NCBI GenBank assembly: GCA_001792895.1
Contig: MARA01000008.1
Location: 1,178,001 to 1,242,000, forward strand
Length of the DNA: 64,000 bases
Reading direction: 5' to 3'
DNA from: Lentinus brumalis
Lineage: Eukaryota; Basidiomycota; Agaricomycetes; Polyporales; Polyporaceae
Shown here in pieces: positions 34,305-46,890 of the stretch (positions are counted from its first letter, which is position 1; every line of letters begins with the position of its first letter). A program made the position numbers and the translations under genes. The notes below the pieces were generated by a model, which saw only the letters and a list, made by a program, of their open reading frames with translations, ran no database searches and was not told the DNA's origin.

Positions 34305-35278
34305 CGCTCTTCGCTTCTCCCGCCCTCGCCCTCGCATCTCTCACTGGACGCCCTCCGCGCTCTCTGCTCCCGTTGTCCCGCGCCCGCGTTGTACCGAGTC
34401 GACTGCATGTACTAGCACAGAAATACATTCGAACACTCCGTTCGTCCGTCTGCCGTGAAGCTTCACGCACCCGACTCGCAAGGTGCGTCCACATGCGTTC
34501 CACTTGCCTCCACTGCACACGGTGCGTATTGTCTCCCTCCGTGTGCAACTGAGCGATGCTGACCCCCTCTGCAGCAGTGCTCTACTTCCCGCCCGTCTCT
34601 CATCGCGTCCGCCTCCCGTACGGCAACACAAGTCGTGTTCGCGCTTCTACTGGACCTCGAACACGCGCTGAATCGCGTCCAGCGGCGCGTTTTCTCCCGC
34701 CAAGACCCCCCATTCAGGCCACCACGGCGCCGCATACACTCGCACACGTGCGCGATATGGCGCATTCGACGCCCGCTGGCTACACGAATCGGACGGTAGA
34801 CGTTTCGTGCGAAACGTTGGAGAGTACGTCGATTTATTCGTATTTTACTGCTCGTTTACTCACAAATATGCACAGAACTTGCTCAAATGATCGTACAGCA
34901 GCACCGCCCGGTACCCGCAGGCCTTGGCACGACATGCCGCACCCAGCTCACATCGCTGCGAGGAAGTGCAGCGCCGCGTTAAGCCACCGCAAGCCGCCGC
35001 TTCATGGCGCACCCCGACACAACCTCGACTGCCCGGCCATCCCACACTCCCTCTGCCCCTTCGGAGACCTACAGCACTACTAACGACCTCTAGCTACTCC
35101 CACCGCACGTTACGCGTGTCCGACACACGCGGCATCGTCTGCTTCTCCAACCTCGTCTCCTCGACCAACGCCGGCCACGCGAACCCCCGTATCTCCCCCG
35201 CATCCCGTCCAACCGCCGTCAAACTCGGGCTCAAGACTACACTGAACGTCTACTATCGAACGAACCTCGGCTCGCGTC
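34305..35278 (+). other. X3 left GC-rich segment
   Basis: Matches unit 2 at +10976; palindrome at 34800-34817. Confidence 0.5.
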
Positions 35279-36106
35279 GATCCGGGCGGGTCGCAAAATC
35301 GATCGCAAACACGATTTCATTGCAGTTTCGCCCCCCGGCCGATCTCCCGGACTCTCCCTCACGCCCGTCGCCTGCACACGGCCGCCAGACAGCTCAGGCG
35401 CACTCCGCCGATTATCAAGACCGTGTGCGACGGCATGCCACGCCGCCCGGACGAGTTCTCAATTCTCGTCGTCGCCGTGGCCAGCGGGAGCCCCGCAAAC
35501 CTGATCCGCCATATCTCGCCCACTTCCCGCCCTATTACCATCAAACTGCGTGCGACAGCGTACGCTGAACATCCCGCACCGAACCTGCCCGCTCTTGCGC
35601 CGATCCGGGCGGTTCTTGAAATCGCTCGCAAGTGCGATTTCATTGCACTTACGCCGCCCGGTCGCTCCCGCCGACTCTCCTGCACGCCCCTCGCCTCCGG
35701 ACGGCCGGCGGACGCATGTAGCAAGTAACAGCGGTCCTTAAGACCGCGTACGACCCCATTTCACGCCGCTCGGACGAGTTCTCAATACTCGTGGTCACCG
35801 TGGCCAGCGGGAACCCCGCGAACTCGATCCGCCGTATCTCGCCCACTTCCCGCCCTATCGCGGTCAAACTGCGTGCGACAGCGAATGCTGAACACCCCGC
35901 ACCGAAATAGCCCGCTCCTGCGCCGATCCGGGCGGTTCTCAAAATCGCTCTTGCGAGCGATTTCATTGCACTTACGCCGCCCGGTCGCTCCCGCCAACTC
36001 TCCTGCACGCCCCTCGCCTCCGGACGGCCGGCGGACGCATGAACCACGTAATAGCGGTCCTCAAGACCGCGTACGATCCCATCTCACGCCGCCCGGACGA
36101 GCTTCC
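35279..36106. repeat. X3 minisatellite, three repeats
   Basis: Same as unit 2; strongest hairpin at 35942-35963. Confidence 0.88.
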
Positions 36107-36821
36107 AACTCTCGTCGTCACCGCAGCCGGCGGTCTCAGGCCCAGCAGGTACCGCGATGCTCCGGCCATATCTCCGCCACCTGCGGCCGGATTCTGACAA
36201 ACTCTCTCGTTCCAGGTCAGGCAAACACGCGCGCATCGGATGCAGCCGCTTTCGCGCCGATCTGAGCACGTCGAGCATGTCGTGCTCGTCGCGGGCCCGG
36301 CTTCACGGCTCCCCGGGGCTGGCGGCACTCTCCCGCCCGAGCAATGGTCTGGGCCGCCTCGGGAGCATCTCACGCAGCCTTTGCGTGTCAGCGGGGTCCC
36401 GTACGACACGTCTACCCCGCCGCAAGTCGGGATCTCAAGATCGAAATCGTCGGCCGGCGGAGCTGGCTCACTCAAACTTCGACCCATAACCCCAGCACTT
36501 CCGGCCGGCCACGAAACGTGAAAAGACGAGGGCCGGTCCGGGACAGTGTGCTCTGCTTGCTCGCGGGTCCGGCACCCGCCCGACGGCAGGAGAATCGTGG
36601 TGCGTCGGATCTGCCAAATCGATTGCACCTCAGGCTGACGGCCCGGCTGGACGTGCACGCCCCAGCACGCAAGTTTCCGAATACGGACGACGCGCCCGAA
36701 CGTCTGGGAACATAGCAGACACGTCGCTGTCCACGGCGCGACGGTCTCGAGTCCCAGACCGGTGGCACCGCCTGCGCCGCCCACTCAGGCGAAGACACAC
36801 GGCGCACCGGGGCGGACCGTG
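36107..36821. other. X3 GC-rich segment
   Basis: Same as unit 2. Nothing recognised. Confidence 0.4.
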
Positions 36822-37523
36822 CTAGACATGCACACGGAGACACGGAGACCCGGAGACACGGAACGCGCCGCCGCTGCAAGTGCGGGGCGTGCTCTGTGCC
36901 TCCGGGACGCGGTGCGAGCGCAAGAAGACGCGCTCTCGCGCTGCGCTGAGTTCGGATGACGCGGGGCTATCGTGACTGTACGCTACGTAGGACGATGTAA
37001 TGCAAGGAACGACTTACCGCGAATCCCGGGGGAGGCGTGCGGCCTCCCATGCTGCGGCGGACTGTTGGGTAGTACGGGACTCGTAGTCAGTATACAGTTC
37101 TGCGAGGGATACTTGGCAGGGAGAACTTACCACCAGTTGTGTATAGCACGGGAATAGATACAGTGCTGTTTGCTCGTGCTGTCAGTATTTGAGGTGTGAC
37201 GAAGGAATTTGAAGCTTACCGAAGGGACGCTCACCCGGTTATCGCGACTCGGGCGAATCTGAGAGAGCCCGCGGGCAGTACGGTTGGTGCGATCCTGTAG
37301 AGTACAAGAGCGTGAGCCTTGGTTCGTCGCGCTCGTGCAACTTGAATCAGCGTACCTTCTGCCCGAGTAGAACGTTGCTGGAATTCTCTTCGACCTGAAG
37401 CTCGCGAGGCGGCTTGTAGGTACCTGCAAAGAGAAGTCACAGAGAGAACGACATCCTCCTGCGTGAACTTGGAAGGGACGGCTCACCGTTACAAAGCGAA
37501 CGCGCTGAGTGCTCGCCGACCAT
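36822..37523 (-). CDS. X3 arm A candidate six-exon gene
   Basis: Same structure and sequence as in unit 2; all phases intact. Coding status doubtful for the reasons given for units 1 and 2. Confidence 0.3.
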
Positions 37524-38799
37524 GTCTGAGTCTCGCCGTCACAGCGACGTGCTGGGCTTGATTGAAGAGGTTCTATCGAAGAGGAGATGCGCACGGCGCA
37601 GGTTAGGACGGCTCTGATCGAAGGTGTGTAGAACTCGTACCTGGGCTCGTGCACAGCGACACTTCGGACACGATGAGCTCGTGCGGGAGCTTCGAGCGTA
37701 CTTGTACTTGCGAGTTCTGGAAGTGGAGGAGGTGAGTATGTATCGCTGAGGCTGCAAGACATTCGGTGAGGAGCTCGTACCTGACTTGCTCGGCGGCCCT
37801 TGTGAGCGCACGAAAGTCTTGCGTCTTGCTGTCGCCGCATGCCAGAGAAGAAGGCGATGATCTTGGAGGTCTATGAGAGCATCAGCATGTGGTCGACGTA
37901 GCTATATCAGACGTTCATACCTTGCAAGTAATAGAACATGTTCGACGTCTTGACCTATGACCTAAAGCGCAGACTCAGATGTCAGCAAGAGCCAGGTCTC
38001 GGACGAGCTTCGAGGCGAAGTACTTACAGCGGATGTGACTCGTGAGGCTAGACACGTAGAGCAGTCAGACGCGGAGGTGTAGAAGATCCATCTCGGGATA
38101 CGCACGCACTGGCGTGGCTGCCACGAACGGATCTGTCACAGTCAGTCGTGTACGTGTCTGGAATGGATGCATGTTAGCGTCCTAGGACTCCGAGTCGAAG
38201 CATCTAAAGCAGGCAGCTGCCACATAGAGACTTGACGGAGGTTCCTGGTAAGCGGCCGCTCTGAAGATACTATGTAGGGGAGACGCATGAACGTCTGAAT
38301 CAGCATGAACGCGTGAATGATAAGTACCATACATACCTGGTGTCCTGGCGAGCACTGCGACCTTCGCAGGTTGTACGGCGGGCCGGGAACAGTCTTGAGA
38401 ATGAGATGTCCGTCGTGTCGCTCTCTATACATGCCCGCTGGTCAGCTCAAACGACTCTCGATGCAAGTATGATTCTGGACGTACGCGTTGTGGTCATGAA
38501 CATGTTTGAGGAGGGTCCTGCGAAGTGATCGACCGTGAGCACCTGGAACTCCAACGAGTACAAGGAAGATACAACCATGGCAAGAACATAGCACAAGAGG
38601 TATAGACTCCAAAGGAGTGGGCGACGCGCGAAAGAGGATGTCAGTATGGGGACGGACAGGTGATACAAGGTGAGGGTGTAAGCGAGCAACATAGAAAGAG
38701 AATGGGGATAGGAGACGAAAGATCGAAGCGGTATTCGTACAGTCTGTACAGTAATGCGAGTAGTAGCATGCTCGACTAATAATAACATGTGTAAGAGGT
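37524..38799 (-). other. X3 arm A upstream part
   Basis: Like unit 2, but the GTACTTAC donor present at 27235 in unit 2 is lost by a short deletion near 38205, so that intron could not be spliced in the same way here. Confidence 0.4.
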
Positions 38800-39710
38800 A
38801 TAACTGTGAGACACTACGAACGGACGGTGAAGGAGGAAGGGAGGGAAAGTGGGGCGGGGTCGAGCAGGGGGCACGCGCGACTCGAGACTCGGACTGGCGG
38901 GGTACTTATACTCGAGGCGAGCCGTGTTTCGCATTCCGACGGGTCCAGTGACCTCAACCTTATTGCGTTCAACAAAATAAGGTTGGGCTGAACGTGACCG
39001 GATGAAGGACCATCCGGGAGACGGGCAAGGGTCCAGGGGACATGGGCGGGCACTGGGCAGAATTTCTGTTGCGCGAAGGGAGGAAGGAGGCTAGTGCAGC
39101 TAGCCGTGGCAGAGAACGCCGCGTCAGGCGCCAGAAGCGTGATGGAAATATTCTGGGTGCAGATGGTGTCGTACACTTGACAAACGGAACGGCGAGGACG
39201 GGGTCTTGGTCCTAGCGACCTAATTGTGCTGTTTCCTGCTTTGCGGACGAATTTCGAGTGCCCAGGTGCATTGAGTGAAGCGATACCACTTACTACAGCT
39301 GGCGCTAAGTGCTGAGGTGTACCAGGGTGGCCGAGGTTTTGATTTTGAGGCATAACAAGCCGAGGTTTGCTCGGATTGCTCCCAAAGAAGCTCGGAAACA
39401 AGTTAGATACTGCAATCAAGTCCATCAGTAAATAAGCCCTTAAAAGTGTGAGCAGACAGCCACTCCACTTACCCAAGTGTCTGAAGAGCCCCTGAACTCG
39501 GTCATGTACTGGGTAACGACATGGAATGAAGAGGATTGTCGCGGAGGGTCGAGCGGAGCGCGAGAGCGCTTAGATTGCCATTTTCGGTCGCAGCTCATTT
39601 CGGGACGCCCGCCCTCGGACGGACCGCCCGCCTTCTCTCCGGCCAGCTTCAGGAACTACGATTTGGAACATGCTGCTCAACACAGCTGCCCGTGCACTCA
39701 CACAGAGCTA
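38800..39710. repeat. X3 conserved core
   Basis: Hairpin at 38954-38984 and two-exon minus-strand candidate between 39305 and 39598. Confidence 0.7.
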
Positions 39711-40825
39711 CGACCTGAACGCTGCATAATACACTCCAACTATCTGAGCTTCCTGCCAATACCTCTGACTCAAGTCTTGTCCTCTGCCCGCAATCTGTGC
39801 TCAACAGTGACTTGACCTAGGCTTGCTGAGCAACTGTTACACATGGTTCGCCGCATAGACTGGCATCTGGAACCATACTAATGCCTGTAAACTGAATATT
39901 ACTGCTCGATAGACTCCTCTGTTGAGCACAGTAGCCCGCTAGTACTGGTGGGCTCCTCAGCCCCGTGAGCCCTCGTTCTCTATACCCAATAAGAAGCACG
40001 AGATGCTGCCTGACGTAAGTATAAGAAGTCTCCCTGAATTTACGGGCGGCCGATTCTGACAGTTCCATCCGAAATTCTGCAACTAGCCTTCTTCGGGCCA
40101 CCACGCTCCTCTCCTCGGCAGCTCGTGTCACAGAGACATCCTCCCCGTTCTGGCATGCAGTTAAGCAGGACCAACGCTTTTAGTTTCTCAGTAAAGTGTG
40201 TCTGTGTGTACAATATATGAGATTGAGGGATGTACTGCCCACAGATACTAGTGGCATACTGCGCAATGTACCTGTTGCCAGAAGCCAGCCCGCCCGCCCT
40301 TCCTTCGGCTAAGTACTCTTCCCATCCTCGTTGCATGCGCCATGGAGACAATAAGTCTAATAATAATCTCGCTCTGGCACTGTTTCCTCCGTAAAGCATC
40401 TTCCGTTGAGGCCTGACACTAACTCAACTGTGCATGCAGATCACTGCGTACTGAGAGAATGAAGGCACCATGCTGTTGGATGCTTGGGGGAAAGGAATAG
40501 AATACCCAGAGGAGATGGATGACTCGACGAGTCTTCTATCCAGGCGACTTTACGCAATATCCAGCGCCCCGCTGTGCGTGTGCTGGGAAGCTCATCCCAT
40601 CACCATTCCTTGCGGTGACTCGTTTTACCGGTTCCCACCGCATTGCGGACCTTGCTACGTGTTCTCAGGCATAGTAAAGCTCAATAGTATGCTGATTCGA
40701 GTTTACAGGAACTATCTACGTCTCGAATGCCCCGCAACCCACGCTTGAGGTCCCACACTTCGACCAGCACGGCGACCTTCCCTCCTCCCTCGACATACCG
40801 AAGCGACGATGTAGCTCGTCACCAG
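39711..40825. other. X3 spacer
   Basis: Lacks 18 bp near 39945 that units 1 and 2 carry between GTACTG and GTGGGC. The 72-codon frame is altered at its end by one lost base near 40680. Confidence 0.45.
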
Positions 40826-43040
40826 CCAGCCTAGGACCCTCCAGTCCCCACCTCTGTTGAAGGTACGTACTTCAGAACGTGCACGATCGCCCCGGGCCGC
40901 GTTTCACGGTCTCGCCGGTATTCTAAGCTCACACCCTTCCTCTCGCAAGCTCCGCGTCGTCGACCGCTTTGGGACTCTTCGCCCTCGCCAGGATGAACAG
41001 CACGCGTCACAAGCCGTCCTACGACGCGTTCCCACGTCCTGAACAGCGGACTCGACTCGACGCGTCTACGCGTATCCAAGAGCCTGCCCGCCCTCCTGGA
41101 AGTGAGCTCAGCAGAAGGTGTGCCGCTACGTGCAGACTGCGTGATTGTGGGTACATACCGGCTGACTGGACGATCCTATCTACAGCATTGCCCCCGCGAT
41201 TCAAGACCGACGACGCATCGACGCCGGACTGCCATCAGTTCGAGTCCTCCGCCGCCGCACCGCAGTAGTATCTGCGGCACGTTGCGCAAGGCACGTACTG
41301 ACAATCGTCTGCCTCTGTCTAGCCTGGCTGACAGACTCGCTCACAGTTTACACTCACGTCGCTCGGCACCTGCCAGACATCTGCGTCGACGGCGAGAGAC
41401 GCTGTATGGGGTCCTCTGAGACGAGCAGGTCCCTAATAGACGAGTCGCGCGTCGTCTGGCACGCAGTAAGAGCACCAGACTTACCGTGGGAGTAGATCCG
41501 AGGTGAGTTGCTTACGCACATGGCATACTCCTTACTGTACTCACCTATCTGTTGGACTGCTGTAGGGGAGACCACGCCTTCGGGACCCTCTATCGCTGTA
41601 AGAAGCGGCGCAACGTACCTCAAGGTTCTCAGAGACGCTGCACAGGCAGGTCGAGGTGCGTCTAACGCGCCGCGTGGCGCATGATTCGTCCTATCGTCCA
41701 CCTCGAGTCGGGGCTGTCAGCGCTTCTTGCCATGAGTCCGAGGTGTTTCGCGCCAGTTCCCAGCAGCCGCCAGTAGAGAGATGAGAGTATGCTGAGGGAA
41801 GAGGTCCGTGCAGAGCAGAGGCTGCAGAGTATTCGAAGACAGAGCAGAGAACACGCGGCGAGCGAGCGAAAGAATGCTCGAGTTCGCGTTGCGAGAGCGA
41901 GGCGGCTTGCCTCTTTCGGAGCATGACGTCACGCGTTGCGCGACTTCGACGAGGAAGGAGGCACTGACTGACCTTTCTTCTTTCAGGCTTCCGCGATGTC
42001 CTCAGACGCGAGCACGACGCAGCCGGTGTCGAGCTCGCCGTCCCTGCTCGACAGCCCGCACCATCCCCGGTATGTGCAGATCGTCTGCTCACTGTGCCCG
42101 TCGACGGCACTCACCGGTTGGTTCACAGCGCGGCTTTCCGTCTCAAGTCGGCGCACAAAGCGCATATGGTCGGCCTGCGCGGTGACAGGGCGAGTCAGAG
42201 GTACGTACCGACGTGTTCAAGTTCTGTCTCGGGGCGAGTTCTGACGCAGCTCGTGTTGCAGGTGGCTGCCCGGGTGCCCGTGTCGCTCGTCGAAGCGACG
42301 GAGGGCAGGAGAGGCAGCGGTGGCAGCGGCGCGATGGTGGTGGGTGCGAAGAAGGCAGGAAGCGGCCCTCGGAGATGGCATCTCGCCTGTCTCTGTAGGC
42401 GCCCATACTGCGAAGGTGCCGACTGGCAGAAGCTGGCTCCGTCGCACGCAAGTCTGTGAGTATTGGTTTTCAGCTTCGTTTATGTCCTCTGGTACTAATG
42501 CGCTATAGAAATTATTCGACGCGACCAGCAGCTGGCAGCCGGCTGCGCTGCGAGCTTCCCAGTGCAAGTTCCGCCAGGAAACCACCGTATGTAAGTACCT
42601 CCTCACGGACGCGCGAGTCCTGACACACCTGCTCATGCAGGCTGGCGCATGGCAGTAGCTGCCCGCGTTCGGCACGGGCCGGACGGCCTCCGAGTGAGAC
42701 GGGCATCGAGAACGCGGATCTGGCCGCGTCTTGCGGGTGAGTGTTCTCGTTTTCCCGGCAGAGTGTGAACTGTACTCACCGCCGTCGATCTGTCAGTGTT
42801 TCGGGCGGGTCGACACGCGCGGTACCGCAAGCACGCGGCTCGAGCAGCGGCGGAGTTCTGCGCTCAAGTCAGCTCTCGGCGGCCAGACTAACCGTCATAC
42901 CGGGCAGATTCTGGAGGCGAGAGCGCGACGGCGAGGCCCGGGCCGGACGACGAGGAGAGGAGCAGGCGGACGAGGAGACGGCGGGATGTCGGGCAGGCGG
43001 CGAGAGGCGGCAGAGGGCTAGGACGAGAGGACTGCGTAGT
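40826..43040 (+). pseudogene. X3 arm B, microindel-rich copy
   Basis: Same order of splice signals as unit 1, but with dozens of small deletions (for example GGTGTGTGCC to GGTGTGCC, ATCGCCCACGGG to ATCGCCCCGGG, GCGCAAAG to GCGCAAG). Many are losses from short runs. In one exon (about 42262-42450) the copy reads smoothly as VAARVPVSLVEATEGRR onward to WQKLAPSHA, where units 1, 2 and 4 have two extra bases. So decay is not confined to this copy. Confidence 0.4.
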
Positions 43041-43546
43041 GTAGATCTGACTGTCAGTAGCCATAGCCGCAATCAAGAGCTTTGTCCGCGTACCTCGAGT
43101 GTGCCGTGCGATAACGCAGAGAGGGCGGGAGCGGAGGTAGCGACAGCGAAGCAGGTCCGGATTCCGGGCAGCTTCTAGCCGCGAACGAGCGGGCTGCAAG
43201 CGAGACGCAGAAGGGCAGGACGCGCGCGGAAGACAGACATACGGCGACATACGGGCGACATGGGGCGTAAAAAATATATTTTCCTGGGGGGTGTGTACAC
43301 GCGTGTTCTGCAGCCGCCCTCCTGCGTGCGACATGTCCCTGCGCACCTCCTGCTCCCAATACACGACCCCCTGTGCGTCCCTAACGAACCGTTTGTTTCT
43401 CTGGCAGGACTCGCCGTCGCCAGATCGCCCGCCAGATCCCGCACGCACCGCTAGCCGATCAGCGCAGCGGCGATCAGGGCAGCACACGCACGGCACAGCT
43501 CGAAGTCGAAGTCCTGCGTCTGCAGCCGCACAGAAGCATGCGTGCA
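43041..43546. other. X3 right end
   Basis: Only two GAAGTC hexamers (43502-43513) and fewer 15-bp repeats than units 1 and 2. Confidence 0.7.
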
Positions 43547-44570
43547 GCCGACGCCGTCGGTGCGGACGCGCCATGCGCACGAGCGGATGCTTCCTGAGCA
43601 GAGACGGGGCGAGAGGATTTGGCTGAAGTCTGATAGATGGAAGAGCGGAGCTCGAGGGAAGCGGGTGCGGGGGTGCCGCTAGTCTTCGTGACGCCGTTGG
43701 TAGCAGCTTGAGCGTGGGGCTGCTGTGGCCGAGTCCCAGGGTGGAGGGACTGAAGACCACGAGGGGTGTCGAGAATGACGCGGAAGTGGCCAGTGAAAGG
43801 GGGTGCGAGAGCAGCAGGCCTTTGGTCGGGATCGATCTGTCAAAACATCGCCATTGATGCGTCTGTTCTCCTCGCATGTCTAGCATAGTACGCACCTGGT
43901 AGTTTATGAGACCCCATTGTTCGAGGAACGCGTGTACCCGCATGATGGCACACACGTCTCCGGCGAGATTCCTTCGGCAGGCGGTCACAGTGAGGTATTC
44001 GGATGGACGCAAGCGGTACGTGTTGATCATGAAGTCGCGATAGTCCTTGTAGATGGCGGGGGTCTTCGACCTGTGTCGCGAGTTGAAAAACTCGGGGAGG
44101 GCGCGTCGCTCGACGGGGTGATTTTGGCCATATCGAACCAGGCCGCGTAGGAAGGTATGATAACCTCGTGTGTCTGCGCTGCAAGATACTTCCGAGCCTG
44201 TTCCTCAAGTCGTAGGCGCGTAGCTTCGAGCTGAGCAGGGTCTTCATCGTCGTTGTCCTCCCGGAGTCCGCCTCCTCATCCGCCGCGTCCCCGCCCTCGG
44301 CCATCGAGACGTCTCCACTGTCTTCTCCAGCCTCTGCGTCTCCCTCTGCCTTCAGCAGTCGCGCAGGGACCGCGCTCGCGGGCTCTGCGGACGTCCCTGC
44401 CGGCGCGGGTGGCAGGTTGCCGATGTCGCCACCTTGAATGGTTCGAGTTCGCTGCGCTTGCCTGCCGCGTATTCGGGGTCAACAGGGTAACCCCCTGGTT
44501 CACAGTGAGCCTGATACGCTTGCCTCGACGAGTTTGGCGGCGGCGACGCGGTGCGTTTTGGAGAGGACAT
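43547..44570 (-). pseudogene. truncated SWI3 copy R4, frameshifted
   Basis: Start ATG at 44570. Relative to copy R5 it lacks single bases in short runs near 44120, 44262, 44437 and 44518-44530, so the SWIRM frame is broken several times. Aside from these losses its bases match R5, including the silent variants typical of R4/R5. This fits either fresh decay or consensus errors in a poorly covered repeat. Confidence 0.6.
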
Positions 44571-44821
44571 GATGGTCGGAAGGAGGCTGTAGTGCACGTA
44601 AGCGCCAATGTGTTGTAGGACTGTAAGTTGGGATAAAAAAGTTCCTTACTTTACTTACTTACATAAGAGATAACAAGCAGGCTTTACTTACTGAATTACT
44701 TACTAAGTTACTTACGAAGTCTTCGCGTCGAGCTCGGCGAAGTTGTCATCGACCTCAACGTTGTCCTCGACCCCAACGCTCGACGGCGACCACGAAATAA
44801 CTTGCGGCTTGGTCGCTGTAC
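44571..44821. promoter_or_regulatory. duplicated SWI3/PPR divergent promoter, copy R4
   Basis: TTACTTAC cluster at about 44640-44712; resembles copy R5 with small deletions. Confidence 0.5.
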
Positions 44822-45747
44822 ATGGCATCATGGGTGATTGCTCACCCGCCATGGCAGTCGCTTTCTCGCCTTCGCTTCCGCTTCGACGCGCTGGTCAGGC
44901 CGGGCGTAATGACTAGCAAGCACTTCCTCAGTACTCCTACGCTCTCGGCGGATACGGAGACCGCGATGACGAAGGAGATCAAGGTCTACCCCTGCCCGTC
45001 GGTGAGCCCAGATCCGTCGCTCTTCGAGGACCCCGACGATGCCTACATCCACGCCGCCGCCGCTCTTCGCTTCTCCCGCCCTCGCCCTCGCATCTCTCAC
45101 TGGACGCCCTCCGCGCTCTCTGCTCCCGTTGTCCCGCGCCCGCGTTGTATCGAGTCCACTGCATGTACTAGCACAGAAATACATCCTTCCCACTCCGTTC
45201 GTCCGTCTGTCGTGAAGCTTCACGCACCCGACTCGCAAGGTGCGTCCACACGCGTTCCACTTGCCTCCACTGCACACGGTGCGTATTGTCTCCCTCCGTG
45301 TGCAACTGAGCGATGCTGACCTCCTCTGCAGCAGTGCTCCCCTTCCCGCCCGTCTCTCATCGCGCCGCCTGCGTACGGCCACAGAAGTCGTGTTCGCGCT
45401 TCTACTGGACCCCCTTCCAAACTCGAACACGCACTGAAACGCGTCCTGCGCCGCGTTTTCTCCCGCCAAGACCCCCGTTCAGGCCACCACGGCGCCGCAT
45501 ACACTCGCACTCGCTCGCGATATGGCGCATTCGACGCCCTCTGGCTGCACGAATCGGACGGTGTACGTTTCGTGCGAAACGTTGGAGAGTACGTCGATTT
45601 ATTCGTATTTTACTGCTCGTTTACTCACAATTCTGCCCAGAACTCACCCAAATGTTCTCACAACGACATTGCGCGGCTCCCGCAGGCCTTGGAACGACAT
45701 GCCGCACCCAGTTCACACCGCTGCGAGGAGGTGCAGCGCCGCGTTAA
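44822..45747 (+). pseudogene. truncated PPR 5' fragment fused by splicing to X exon, copy R4
   Basis: Here the PPR start is in frame (AATGAC present). The frame runs through the breakpoint at about 45059 to a GTGCGT donor at 45240. A 92-nt intron with TGCTGAC branch-like and CTCTGCAG acceptor signals leads to an exon at 45332 that continues in phase to a stop at 45745-45747. The joined frame has 277 residues: 79 from the PPR N-terminus, the rest Arg/Pro-rich and unlike anything I know. No sign that it is a working protein. Confidence 0.4.
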
Positions 45748-46029
45748 GCCGCCGCAAGCCGCCGCTTCATGGCGCACCCCGACACAACCTCGACTGCCCG
45801 GCCACCCCACGATCCCCCTGCACCTTCGAAGACCTACAGCGATACTAACAAGCTCTAGCTACTCCCACCGTACGTCACTCGTGCCGGCACACGCGCCCTT
45901 GACGGATCCTACAACCTCGTCCCCCGGCCAACGCCGGCCACGCGAACCCCCATATCTCCCCCGTATACCGTCCAACCGCCGTCAACCTCGGGCTCAGGGC
46001 TACACTGAATGTCTACTATCGAACGAACG
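45060..46029 (+). other. X4 left GC-rich segment
   Basis: Counterpart of the other left segments with many small indels; palindrome at 45565-45582. Contains the exon at 45332-45747 joined to the truncated PPR fragment. Confidence 0.45.
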
Positions 46030-46890
46030 TCGGCTCGCGTCGATCCGGGCGGGTCGCAAAATCGATCGCACACGCGATTTCATTGCAGTTTGGCCCCCCG
46101 GCCGATCTCGCGGACTCTCCCTCGTGCCCGTCGCCTGCACACGGCCGCCAGACAGCTCAGGCGCACTGCAGATCATTAAGACCGTGTGCGACGGTATGCC
46201 ACGCCGCCCGGACGAGTTCTCAATTCTCGTCGTCACCGTGGCCAGCGGGAGCCCCGCAAACCCGATCCGCCATATCTCGCCCACTTCCTGCCCTATCGCG
46301 GTGAAACTGCGTGCGACAGCGATACTGAACACTCCGCACCGGCCCTGCCCGCTCCTGCGCCGATCCGGGCGGTTCTCAAAATCCGCTCGCAAGTGCGATT
46401 TCATTGCACTTACGCCGCCCGCTGGCTCCCGCCGACTCTCCTGCACGCCCCTCGCCTCCGGACGGCCGGCGGACGCATGAACCACGTAACAGCGGTCCTC
46501 AAGACCGCGTACGATCCCATTTCACGCCGCCCGGACGAGTTCTCAATACTCGTCGCCACCGTGGCCAGCGGGAACCCCGCAAACCCGATCCGCCATAACT
46601 CGCCCACTTCCCGCCCTATCACCGTCAAACTGCGTGCGACAGCGAGTGCTGAACACTCCGCACCGAACCTGCCCTCTCCTGCGCCGATCCGGGCGGTTAT
46701 CAAAATCGGCTCGCAAGAGCGATTTCATTGCACTTACGCCGCCCGCTCGCTCCCGTCGACTATCCTGCACGCCTCTCGACTCCGGACGGCTGGCGGACGC
46801 ATGAACCACGTAACAGCGGTCCTCAAGCCCGCATACGAGCCCATCTCACGCCGCTCGGACGAGCTCTCAACTCTCGTCGTCACCGCAGCC
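46030..46890. repeat. X4 minisatellite, three repeats
   Basis: GATTTCATTGCA recurs near 46075, 46397 and 46719. The second and third repeats also resemble unit 1 repeats. A 467-codon plus frame (46186-47589) crosses it but is not kept in other units. Confidence 0.85.

Larger units (their letters stand above)
32777..43546. repeat. tandem array unit 3 (10770 bp)
   Basis: Third unit. The left two thirds match unit 2. The right third (from about 40850) carries many 1-10 base deletions and substitutions relative to units 1 and 2. Specific losses include about 14-18 bp near 38205 in arm A and 18 bp near 39945 in the spacer. Confidence 0.95.
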
